A stretch of 48,347 nucleotides of DNA from a virus: the IMG/VR virus record IMGVR_UViG_3300045918_000340, positions 1 to 48,347 of that record; one strand, 5' to 3'. A program made the position numbers and the translations under genes. Positions 43,388 through 48,347 of this stretch are shown in pieces. How positions within the stretch are numbered: position 1 is the first letter of the stretch; every line of letters begins with the position of its first letter. Under the pieces are notes generated by a model, which was not told where the DNA came from, did not search any database, and was given only the letters and a program-made list of their open reading frames with translations.

Positions 43388-43633
43388 ATGACACTCCTTC
43401 AAGAACTCCTTGACCTGCCAAACAAAGCGCCAAAGGCCTTCAAGGCCGGCGACAAGTTTGACATCACCAACAATGGCCTTCACTTCACCATCGAGGTGGT
43501 CGCCGCCGACAAGGGTCCGTCTGAACTTCAGATCGAGACCGTGCGCGATGGCAAGGCTCGCAAGAGCTACACCGATGCGCTTGAGCTCAGCGCTCGCCTT
43601 CGCGACTGCGAGAAGTTCAAGAAGGTCAAGTAA
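43388..43633 (+). CDS. small late protein within the tRNA array
   Basis: 81 residues. N-terminus MTLLQELLDLP contains LQE-L. The body is a small alpha/beta unit with several Lys residues (AFKAGDKFDITNNGLHFTIE). GC-rich codon use like the phage body, unlike the endonucleases. Perfect late promoter upstream. Not recognised. Confidence 0.75.
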   Translation: MTLLQELLDLPNKAPKAFKAGDKFDITNNGLHFTIEVVAADKGPSELQIETVRDGKARKSYTDALELSARLRDCEKFKKVK

Positions 43634-43641
43634 CAATCAAT

Positions 43642-43716
43642 GGTGCTGAAGCTGAATGGTTAAGCAGCGGTCTCATAAGCCGTGCGTCGTGGGTTCGATT
43701 CCCACCAGCACCACCA
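43642..43716 (+). tRNA. tRNA with anticodon CAT (Met or Ile2), copy 2
   Basis: Acceptor GGTGCTG/CAGCACC, A, CCA. GCGGT-ctCATaa-GCCGT. Confidence 0.92.
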
Positions 43717-43779
43717 ATTACAAGAGGTCGATGCCGGCACCTACGAGGCCGTTGTCGTACGAGTCTAACAACTTGAAAG

Positions 43780-43819
43780 GACGCATCATGCGTACAGTGT
43801 CATCGACGCTTGATGCGTC
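43780..43819 (+). promoter_or_regulatory. 9-bp inverted repeat around a small start codon
   Basis: GACGCATCA (43780-43788) and TGATGCGTC (43811-43819) are perfectly complementary and enclose the start of the 19-codon frame. Confidence 0.5.
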
Positions 43820-43847
43820 TCGAAAACGAACCCCTTTGGGGGCGTAG
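43788..43847 (+). CDS. possible 19-codon peptide
   Basis: MRTVSSTLDASRKRTPLGA behind AAAGGACGCATC, the same leader as the collagen-like gene. The stop TAG is bases 8-10 of tRNA-Lys. Weak evidence; may be a remnant. Confidence 0.3.
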   Translation: MRTVSSTLDASRKRTPLGA

Positions 43848-43911
43848 TTAAGTGGTATAACATGCGGCTTTTACCCGTTCGTCCTGAGTTCGATTCTCAG
43901 TGCCCCTACCA
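43838..43911 (+). tRNA. tRNA-Lys (anticodon TTT)
   Basis: Acceptor GGGGGCG/TGCCCCT, A, CCA. Loop ctTTTac. Confidence 0.9.
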
Positions 43912-44094
43912 TTATTGAACCAGCCAGTTCATCCTTATGTTACCTAGAGGTAACTCTCGCTATGTTACCTAGGTAACATAACCACACTGTGAAATCGACA
44001 TTCCCCGTATATAGATTATGAACCGCCTTATGTGCAGTACTGCACTTAGTGTTCTGTACTGTACAGACTTTCCGCTGTGCTTTGTTCGGGGGCG
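43912..44094 (+). other. palindrome-rich non-coding region
   Basis: No gene. It contains the 20-base perfect palindrome TATGTTACCTAGGTAACATA (43963-43982), an imperfect copy 29 bases upstream (ATGTTACCTAG-A-GGTAAC), GTGCAGTACTGCAC (44031-44044), and CTGTAC-T-GTACAG (44055-44067). The middle is AT-rich. It could be an operator cluster, a replication origin or a recombination site. Confidence 0.6.
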
Positions 44095-44102
44095 TATAAA
44101 TA
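44095..44102 (+). promoter_or_regulatory. late promoter TATAAATA
   Basis: Exact T4 late consensus followed by C. No gene follows directly; the transcript would run into hairpins at 44147-44163 and 44165-44190. Confidence 0.8.
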
Positions 44103-44146
44103 CATTCAACGAGCAGCAAGACTCGTCGAGGTAGCGCAGACCAAAT

Positions 44147-44163
44147 CAGGCCATTGGCCTTTT
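44147..44163 (+). terminator. small hairpin with T run
   Basis: AGGCC-ATT-GGCCT followed by TTTA. Short but terminator-like. Confidence 0.5.
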
Positions 44164-44164
44164 A

Positions 44165-44196
44165 GGCGACGAACCACAAGGTTCGTCGCCCTCTTT
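44165..44196 (+). terminator. 11-bp terminator hairpin
   Basis: GGCGACGAACC-ACAA-GGTTCGTCGCC then CTCTTT. It ends directly at tRNA-Arg(TCT). Confidence 0.75.
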
Positions 44197-44268
44197 ACCC
44201 CTGCCGAAGGAGCGGTGGCCGGCCTTCTAAGCTGGCATATGTGAGTTCGAGTCTCACCAGGGGTTCCA
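44197..44268 (+). tRNA. tRNA-Arg (anticodon TCT)
   Basis: Acceptor ACCCCTG/CAGGGGT, T, CCA. CCGGC-ctTCTaa-GCTGG. Last gene of the dense array. Confidence 0.92.
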
Positions 44269-44505
44269 GATTGATGTAGATCAATTAAACCGCAATGACT
44301 GAAACCTTTTCTAGGTTCGGGTCAGTTTATGTGTTTATTGACTGGTGTTTCTAAAGTGATTCGTGTAAATACATCTGTCCAGTACAGAACATAACAGTCC
44401 CAAAGAGGACTGCAAGAATTGTGGGAACCAACCCATGACGGTAACGGCGACGCACACCGCTAGTCTTTGCTCACGCAATGTGAGCCGAGCATTAAGGAGC
44501 GGTCA
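44269..44505 (+). other. leader of the fibre-gene operon
   Basis: No gene in 237 bases. It holds a hairpin built from ACTGA..AACC/GGTT..TCAGT (about 44298-44325), a late-like box, and a GC-rich stretch before the AAGGAG site of the next gene. Confidence 0.5.
44365..44372 (+). promoter_or_regulatory. late-promoter-like box GTAAATAC
   Basis: 134 bases before the gene at 44506, giving a long leader. Confidence 0.5.
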
Positions 44506-45444
44506 ATGCCAACAGCAACCACAAATGAGACGGTACCTCCGAAGATGATCGACGCAGTCGTCGGTCTTGACGGTCTGCCTCTCAATATTGCGGTGGCCAT
44601 CGAAGCAACCCGCAACGTTGACAACAACAGCGCCACAGCCACAATTCAACAGGCTAGTGTCGCAACCAAAGGGGAAACTACTATGGCAGACATCGTTACC
44701 GGCACCACCACGGGCCAACTCGACACCACCGCGCTCATGCAGGACCACGCCGACATCCGTCGTGAAAATGCACAAAGCGAAGCACAGGTTCGTCGTGACA
44801 TTCAATCAACCAGCGGCGATTCTCGTCGCGAAGCAGCCGAGATCGGCGCCGCAAGCGCCTATCAGAACGCTACTCAACACGCCGGCATCGTCGACCAGGT
44901 GAAGTCTGCTGGTTGGGCCAACTCGGACCGCACCGGCACCGAAGCTGACCGCGTCGTCGGTCAGGGCACCGCCTACTTCATCGCTGAGCAGCAGTACGCT
45001 TTCAACAACGCTACCGCCGTAGCTGCGCTGAAGGCCGGCACTGACATGCAGTTCGCGAACACTCTCAGCGCCATCAATTCCGCAGCCCAAATGGGTCAGG
45101 CAGCGACGGCTCTTGAAGGTGCGAAGTCGGCTGCAGCTGCAGCTCTCGGCCAAGCCCTCATCGGCCAGCAAATCGTTGCTGACGGCAACAACACCCGCGC
45201 GCTCATCAACGAGCTCAAGATGGAGCAGCTCAACCGCGAACTCATCGAGCGCAACGCTGCTCTCGTCGAGGCACGTGGTGACTGCCGCTACTGGCAGGGT
45301 GGCTACAACCAGTCGCAGTTCGCCGCTGTGACCTCCCAGCTTCAGGCCTTTCAGAGCCAGCTCTCTGAGACCCGCCAAGGCATGGTGAACTTCGGTACTC
45401 AATCCGGAGTTGGTCAGACCGCGACCACGAACTCCGTTCGTTAA
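44506..45444 (+). CDS. probable virion fibre-associated protein
   Basis: 312 residues, AAGGAG before ATG 44506. An N-terminal Thr/Val-rich 60 residues is followed by a long Ala/Gln/Asn-rich helical region (AEQQYAFNNATAVAALKAGT, INSAAQMGQAATALEGAKSA) and a Gln-rich C-terminus. A second start at MADIVTG (44683) with AAGG is possible. It precedes the collagen-like gene; together they suggest a surface fibre and its partner. No family is named with confidence. Confidence 0.7.
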   Translation: MPTATTNETVPPKMIDAVVGLDGLPLNIAVAIEATRNVDNNSATATIQQASVATKGETTMADIVTGTTTGQLDTTALMQDHADIRRENAQSEAQVRRDIQSTSGDSRREAAEIGAASAYQNATQHAGIVDQVKSAGWANSDRTGTEADRVVGQGTAYFIAEQQYAFNNATAVAALKAGTDMQFANTLSAINSAAQMGQAATALEGAKSAAAAALGQALIGQQIVADGNNTRALINELKMEQLNRELIERNAALVEARGDCRYWQGGYNQSQFAAVTSQLQAFQSQLSETRQGMVNFGTQSGVGQTATTNSVR

Positions 45445-45452
45445 TTGGATGA

Positions 45453-45472
45453 GGGTGGAGCTAGCTCCACCC
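45453..45472 (+). terminator. 20-base perfect palindrome between fibre genes
   Basis: GGGTGGAGCTAGCTCCACCC can fold as an 8-bp hairpin. No T run follows, so it may cap mRNA or attenuate rather than terminate. Confidence 0.5.
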
Positions 45473-45489
45473 ACCTTCAAGGACGCATC

Positions 45490-46323
45490 ATGGCAGTACT
45501 TGGACCACTAGAGCGCGAGTTGATTGAACTCAACTCTGCGATTTCAAACCTCCGCAGCCGCGCTGAAGGGGTGGTCTTTCACTCACAAACTGGAACGGAC
45601 GCTCAAGTGCAAACAATCATCCCATCAGTCTCTGGCGGTGCCGGCAACGACATCATCAACGTTGAGGTGAATGAATCATGCGTTTGTCCACCTGGTCCTC
45701 CGGGTCCAGAGGGGCCACCAGGCCCGGTTGGTCCGCAGGGTCCGACAGGTCCTCAAGGCCCATTTGGTCCTCAAGGCCCATTTGGTCCTCAAGGCTCGCA
45801 GGGTTCACAAGGCTCTGTTGGTCCAGCCGGACCTCAAGGCGATCCAGGGCCAGTGGGTTCACCAGGACCCGTTGGCCCACAAGGCGATCCAGGCCAGACA
45901 GGCCCGATTGGTCCTCCAGGTCCTATTGGCCCAGTGGGTTCGACAGGTCCTTCGGGGCCTCAAGGTCCGATTGGTCCCGCCGGTCCGCAAGGTCCAATAG
46001 GCCCCGTTGGTCCGCAAGGGCCACCAGGCAAGTGTGAGTGTGACCGAGCCACGCAGCTCATCTCGGCAGACTACGAAGCACAGATCACAGACTTTTATAT
46101 CGGGGTCTCAGCGAAGGGTCCTGTAAAGATCCTCCTACCACAAAAAGCGCCAGATGGCACGTGGCTCATAGTGAAGCTTGAGATGGGAGCGCCGATCGGA
46201 ACACGAAAGGTCACGCTGGATGGGAATGGGGCAACAATCGATGATGCCGCCACTATCACCATGACCAAAGCCTACGAGATCGTTTGGTTGATCAGCCGTG
46301 GCGGGTCCTGGTTCGTGGTGTAA
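45490..46323 (+). CDS. collagen-like fibre protein
   Basis: 277 residues. A head of about 65 residues is followed by roughly 130 residues of uninterrupted Gly-x-y triplets ([19 protein letters not shown] style), bounded by cysteines (CVCPPG and GKCECD). A globular C-terminal domain of about 75 residues ends [12 protein letters not shown]. Collagen triplets form a triple helix, and the cysteines at both ends could lock the trimer. Phage examples are tail or head fibres or decoration. The DNA repeats are expected from the protein. Confidence 0.9.
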   Translation: MAVLGPLERELIELNSAISNLRSRAEGVVFHSQTGTDAQVQTIIPSVSGGAGNDIINVEVNESCVCPPGPPGPEGPPGPVGPQGPTGPQGPFGPQGPFGPQGSQGSQGSVGPAGPQGDPGPVGSPGPVGPQGDPGQTGPIGPPGPIGPVGSTGPSGPQGPIGPAGPQGPIGPVGPQGPPGKCECDRATQLISADYEAQITDFYIGVSAKGPVKILLPQKAPDGTWLIVKLEMGAPIGTRKVTLDGNGATIDDAATITMTKAYEIVWLISRGGSWFVV

Positions 46324-46357
46324 TTTCATTGACAAACGTGCGAAAGGGAACAACAGC

Positions 46358-46582
46358 ATGTACTACAACAACTATCCATACTACAACAACTATTTTCGGA
46401 GACCATATGGGTATGGTCACGGTGGGGGCTACTGCCCAACCTGTGGTCACGCTCACTCTTGGTCTCATCCGGCTTTGATTGGAAGCCAGTTGTCGTCGAT
46501 CAACCAATCGCTGCTGAACTACGGCGTGCAAACGAACGTGCTTCAACAGGCAATCGCAAATCAGGCCTTGGGTTACTACTAA
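46358..46582 (+). CDS. Tyr/Asn-rich small protein with zinc knuckle
   Basis: 74 residues. Starts MYYNNYPYYNNYFRRPYGYG, then CPTCGHAHSW, which could bind zinc, then a helical Gln/Asn/Leu C-terminus. Aromatic low-complexity segments of this kind occur in adhesive or surface proteins. Follows the collagen-like gene and is probably part of the same virion cluster. Not recognised. Confidence 0.68.
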   Translation: MYYNNYPYYNNYFRRPYGYGHGGGYCPTCGHAHSWSHPALIGSQLSSINQSLLNYGVQTNVLQQAIANQALGYY

Positions 46583-46591
46583 GGCTATGAG

Positions 46592-46840
46592 GTGTTATCC
46601 GTTCAAGACCTGCTTCGTAAAGCCAACTGGCTACTAAGCGCTCGCGAAGAGTGGGAGCCGCCAGTCGGCTTCTTCATGCGCCCGTGCGACACCATCGCAC
46701 GTGAGCTGCTTGACCTGAGCGATGACAAGACGCAGGCGATAGGCCGACTGGATGACTACATCAATATCACTAGAGCAGCCTTAGACGATGACGACCTGAA
46801 TCGCCTAGAGCGAGCCAGGAAAATCATCAACGATAAATAG
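46592..46840 (+). CDS. hypothetical helical acidic protein
   Basis: 82 residues from GTG 46592. Helical with many Asp/Arg residues. Last codons overlap the next late box. Not recognised. Confidence 0.65.
   Translation: MLSVQDLLRKANWLLSAREEWEPPVGFFMRPCDTIARELLDLSDDKTQAIGRLDDYINITRAALDDDDLNRLERARKIINDK
46832..46840 (+). promoter_or_regulatory. late promoter GATAAATAG
   Basis: Overlaps the preceding stop and sits 3 bases before tRNA-Arg(CCG). Confidence 0.62.
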
Positions 46841-46843
46841 AGC

Positions 46844-46914
46844 ATCGCCACCAATGGATTGGCATCAGGCCTCCGAAGCCAGATTGGCGGGTTCGAATCC
46901 CGCTGGCGGTTCCA
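46844..46914 (+). tRNA. tRNA-Arg (anticodon CCG), short D-arm
   Basis: Acceptor ATCGCCA/TGGCGGT, T, CCA encoded. Loop ctCCGaa. D-arm CCAA-TGGA-TTGG is identical to that in tRNA-Arg(ACG) at 41649. The convergent gene ends on the next base. Confidence 0.86.
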
Positions 46915-47424
46915 TCACTTGACCGTGTACCCCACGAGGTACTTCGCCGGAACCTTTGCGTTCACGCGCAGCTCTGCGAGCTGATAGAACTGCTGGTCAT
47001 TGCTATCGAACTTGTCGTATTCATCCTTGTTGAGCAGCCGCTTCAGATGAAGTGGGTCGTTGCCACGCAGGTCAGGGTCACGGTGCGCCGTCACCCAAGC
47101 GCGCGGTAGGTCGAACACGAGCGTGATGCGCTCGTTCTCATGAATGGTTTGCGCCTTCGCACCAGCCTTGCGAAACTCTGCCTCACCACCCATTGATGCA
47201 AACGCTCTTGCCGTGTATGGTTCAAGCGCGAAGGAGATCATGCCGGTGCCAGCGTCGAGGCGATCAAGGCCAGTCTTGGCGATCGACTCAAGATGCTTGA
47301 GCTGGGTGCCGTGATAGACGCGCAGCGGATTCTTGTCCTCCCACCAGCCGATGGTTGGATTCTTTTCCCACGGCAGCTTCGGCACCTCTCGTGCTTCGGC
47401 GATGAATTGTTTGAAGGTCAGCAT
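46915..47424 (-). CDS. ADP-ribosyltransferase-like protein with capsid-targeting N-terminus
   Basis: 169 residues. N-terminus MLTFKQFIAEAREVPK closely resembles the T4 capsid-targeting peptide (MKTYQEFIAEA type), with IAE-A as the prohead protease site. The body has RVYHGTQLKHLESIAKTGL (a YHGT loop) and SFALEPYTARAFA, as in the ADP-ribosyltransferase/Tpt1 fold, where His and Tyr hold NAD. A late Glu (QFYQLAELRV) could be catalytic. By analogy with T4 Alt, it may be injected with DNA and modify host RNA polymerase or other proteins. Transcribed from its own minus-facing late box. Confidence 0.8.
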   Translation of the reverse strand: MLTFKQFIAEAREVPKLPWEKNPTIGWWEDKNPLRVYHGTQLKHLESIAKTGLDRLDAGTGMISFALEPYTARAFASMGGEAEFRKAGAKAQTIHENERITLVFDLPRAWVTAHRDPDLRGNDPLHLKRLLNKDEYDKFDSNDQQFYQLAELRVNAKVPAKYLVGYTVK

Positions 47425-47445
47425 TGGAAATCCTGTGTTGGTCTT

Positions 47446-47453
47446 CTATTTAG
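47446..47453 (-). promoter_or_regulatory. minus-strand late-promoter-like box CTAAATAG
   Basis: 22 bases upstream of the ADP-ribosyltransferase-like gene; overlaps a plus-facing box by one base. Confidence 0.6.
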
Positions 47454-47461
47454 ATAAATAC
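47453..47461 (+). promoter_or_regulatory. late promoter GATAAATAC
   Basis: Six bases before tRNA-Trp, back to back with the minus-facing box. Confidence 0.65.
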
Positions 47462-47466
47462 AGCAC

Positions 47467-47542
47467 GGGTCAGTAGCTCAATTGGCAGAGTTCTGGTCTC
47501 CAAAACCAGCGGTTCGGGGTTCGAGTCCCTGCTGGCCCGCCA
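47467..47542 (+). tRNA. tRNA-Trp (anticodon CCA), copy 2
   Basis: Acceptor GGGTCAG/CTGGCCC, G, CCA. CTGGT-ctCCAaa-ACCAG. Confidence 0.93.
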
Positions 47543-47583
47543 CGCAACCTGAGAATCGTTCAACACAATTTCGGTGCGCGTGA

Positions 47584-47589
47584 TACAAT
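47584..47589 (+). promoter_or_regulatory. -10 box TACAAT
   Basis: 26 bases before ATG 47615. TG-extended form is absent; moderate support. Confidence 0.45.
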
Positions 47590-47614
47590 AGAGCATCAAC
47601 AACAGGCATCCATC

Positions 47615-48241
47615 ATGCAAAGACGCCGTGTCTACATCATCGCTGCCTTACTGATTGCATTCTCTGCTCTTGGGCTAGGCGTTCTACTTTACAAGTCATC
47701 AGGTTCATCCTCGCCGTCGGCTCCAGCAGGCGGCAGCGGTTCATCAGGCGCCGTCGGGCAACCCGTGCTGATGGTTGCCACAGTGGCAGCCGCCGCACCT
47801 CGGGTTGAGGCTCGTTCTGAGCGCCCAACCACACGAGCACGCCCGCTCTCAACTCGAACCAGCGAACCAGCACCAACCGTTCAGGCGGCTGCGCAAGAGC
47901 CAGCGCTGCCTGACGAACCCACGGGCGCCGGCCCAATGTCAATCGACGAGCAGCCTACGTTTGCTGGTTCAGGTGGTGGTTGGGGTTCAGGCACGCCGAC
48001 CAGCGCACCGGTTGAGGGTGGTGGCGGTGCGCCGATGGCTAGCGCTCTCTCCTTTCAGACGTTCGGTGGTGGTGGCAGCGTCATCAGCTCGCCATCACCT
48101 GCGCCGACCATTGACACGCGCAACGGCATTCCACGCACATCGGTTCAGGTTCCGACCTCGCCGGTTGATGAGCCGAATCTGGTGTGGTTGATGCTCGCAG
48201 GTCTTGGAGCGCTGTCCTTCAAAGCTCGTCGGAACAAGTGA
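47615..48241 (+). CDS. exported Pro/Ser/Gly-rich protein with PEP-CTERM-like tail
   Basis: 208 residues. N-terminal signal anchor (RRRVYIIAALLIAFSALGLG), then a disordered Pro/Ser/Ala/Gly-rich stretch, and a C-terminal tail with VDEPN, a hydrophobic helix (LVWLMLAGLGALSF) and KARRNK. The tail matches the PEP-CTERM plan except that the first Pro of PEP is Asp. The tail LAGLGALSFKARR is close to LAGLGVLVFKGRR of the protein at 1809, suggesting shared processing or descent. Confidence 0.75.
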   Translation: MQRRRVYIIAALLIAFSALGLGVLLYKSSGSSSPSAPAGGSGSSGAVGQPVLMVATVAAAAPRVEARSERPTTRARPLSTRTSEPAPTVQAAAQEPALPDEPTGAGPMSIDEQPTFAGSGGGWGSGTPTSAPVEGGGGAPMASALSFQTFGGGGSVISSPSPAPTIDTRNGIPRTSVQVPTSPVDEPNLVWLMLAGLGALSFKARRNK

Positions 48242-48347
48242 GTGAAGCAGCTCACACCAGTAGCGCTTGCCGTGGCGCTACTTCACAGCACAGCACAGGC
48301 TGAACCAGTCGCCCTACGCGCTGTCAACAGCACGGTTGACCAGACAA
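48242..48347 (+). CDS. exported protein, cut by the window end
   Basis: From GTG 48242, starting just after the previous stop. 35 codons visible: MKQLTPVALAVALLHSTAQA is a signal peptide cleaved after AQA; mature part begins EPVALRAVN. Product unknown. Confidence 0.6.
   Translation, partial: MKQLTPVALAVALLHSTAQAEPVALRAVNSTVDQT

Noticed and set aside
45700-46030. Direct DNA repeats read as a possible CRISPR or satellite
   Set aside because: The period follows Gly-x-y codons of the collagen-like protein; no spacers are present.
1-48347. Possibility that the window is a bacterial genomic island
   Set aside because: No integrase, no host housekeeping blocks, and the late boxes and gene packing are phage-like from end to end. 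The host-like envelope genes are embedded among phage genes.

Overview
The window reads as one piece of a large tailed-phage genome of the T4-like type, probably infecting an exosortase-bearing Gram-negative host such as a betaproteobacterium. Three things point to a phage. First, small genes are packed tightly, mostly on one strand, with ATGA/GTGA overlaps. Second, a T4-type late-promoter box, (G/T)ATAAATA(G/C) with degenerate forms, occurs about 25 times and always faces the gene behind it, including all four minus-strand genes. Third, there are 28 recognisable tRNA genes plus one distorted tRNA-like gene, four GIY-YIG homing endonucleases, and typical phage accessory proteins (Imm-like protein, MazG, Nudix, HD hydrolase, Hsp20, PPP phosphatase, Cca, RNA ligase). 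The host guess rests on a secreted protein with a textbook PEP-CTERM sorting tail and a second with a similar tail, plus Gram-negative lipoproteins and an outer-membrane barrel. No rRNA, IS element, CRISPR array or integrase was seen.

Layout. 1-5.9 kb: exported proteins, a b-cytochrome-like membrane protein, tRNA-Ser, PEP-CTERM protein, vWA protein, secreted nuclease. 5.9-8.1 kb: UvrD-like helicase with a convergent homing endonuclease. 8.1-19.6 kb: many small genes plus HAD hydrolase, D,D-peptidase, tRNA-Arg, GNAT enzyme, PPP phosphatase, cupin, CCA-adding enzyme and 5'-nucleotidase. 19.6-22.4 kb: a run of exported proteins ending in an Imm-like protein. 22.4-26.7 kb: Hsp20, HD hydrolase, late genes with possible capsid-targeting N-termini, and a minus-strand solute-binding lipoprotein. 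26.8-32.4 kb: zinc-ribbon protein, U32-family protein, outer-membrane barrel, and a large sedolisin lipoprotein. 32.4-35.3 kb: HNH-RNA ligase fusion, membrane proteins, MazG. 35.3-39.4 kb: late operons with LxE-type N-termini, a repeat-protein family and a Nudix hydrolase. 39.4-44.3 kb: tandem promoters, structured non-coding RNA, and a dense tRNA array holding two homing endonucleases. 44.3-48.3 kb: probable virion fibre genes including a collagen-like protein, a minus-strand ADP-ribosyltransferase-like protein, two tRNAs, and a second protein with a sorting-tail-like C-terminus.

How it fits together. Two promoter classes are visible: the late box, and a TATAAT-type promoter of which several carry TGTAAC / GTTACA half-sites 30-33 bases upstream of the -10. 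The tRNAs together with Cca, the HNH-RNA ligase and the U32-family protein suggest investment in tRNA/RNA maintenance. The exported set (nuclease, sedolisin, D,D-peptidase, barrel, solute-binding lipoprotein, PEP-CTERM proteins, Imm-like protein) suggests remodelling of the infected cell's envelope. Several late proteins start with a short peptide ending in [L/I]xE, like the T4 signals that send internal proteins into the prohead; one of these is the ADP-ribosyltransferase-like protein, by analogy with T4 Alt.
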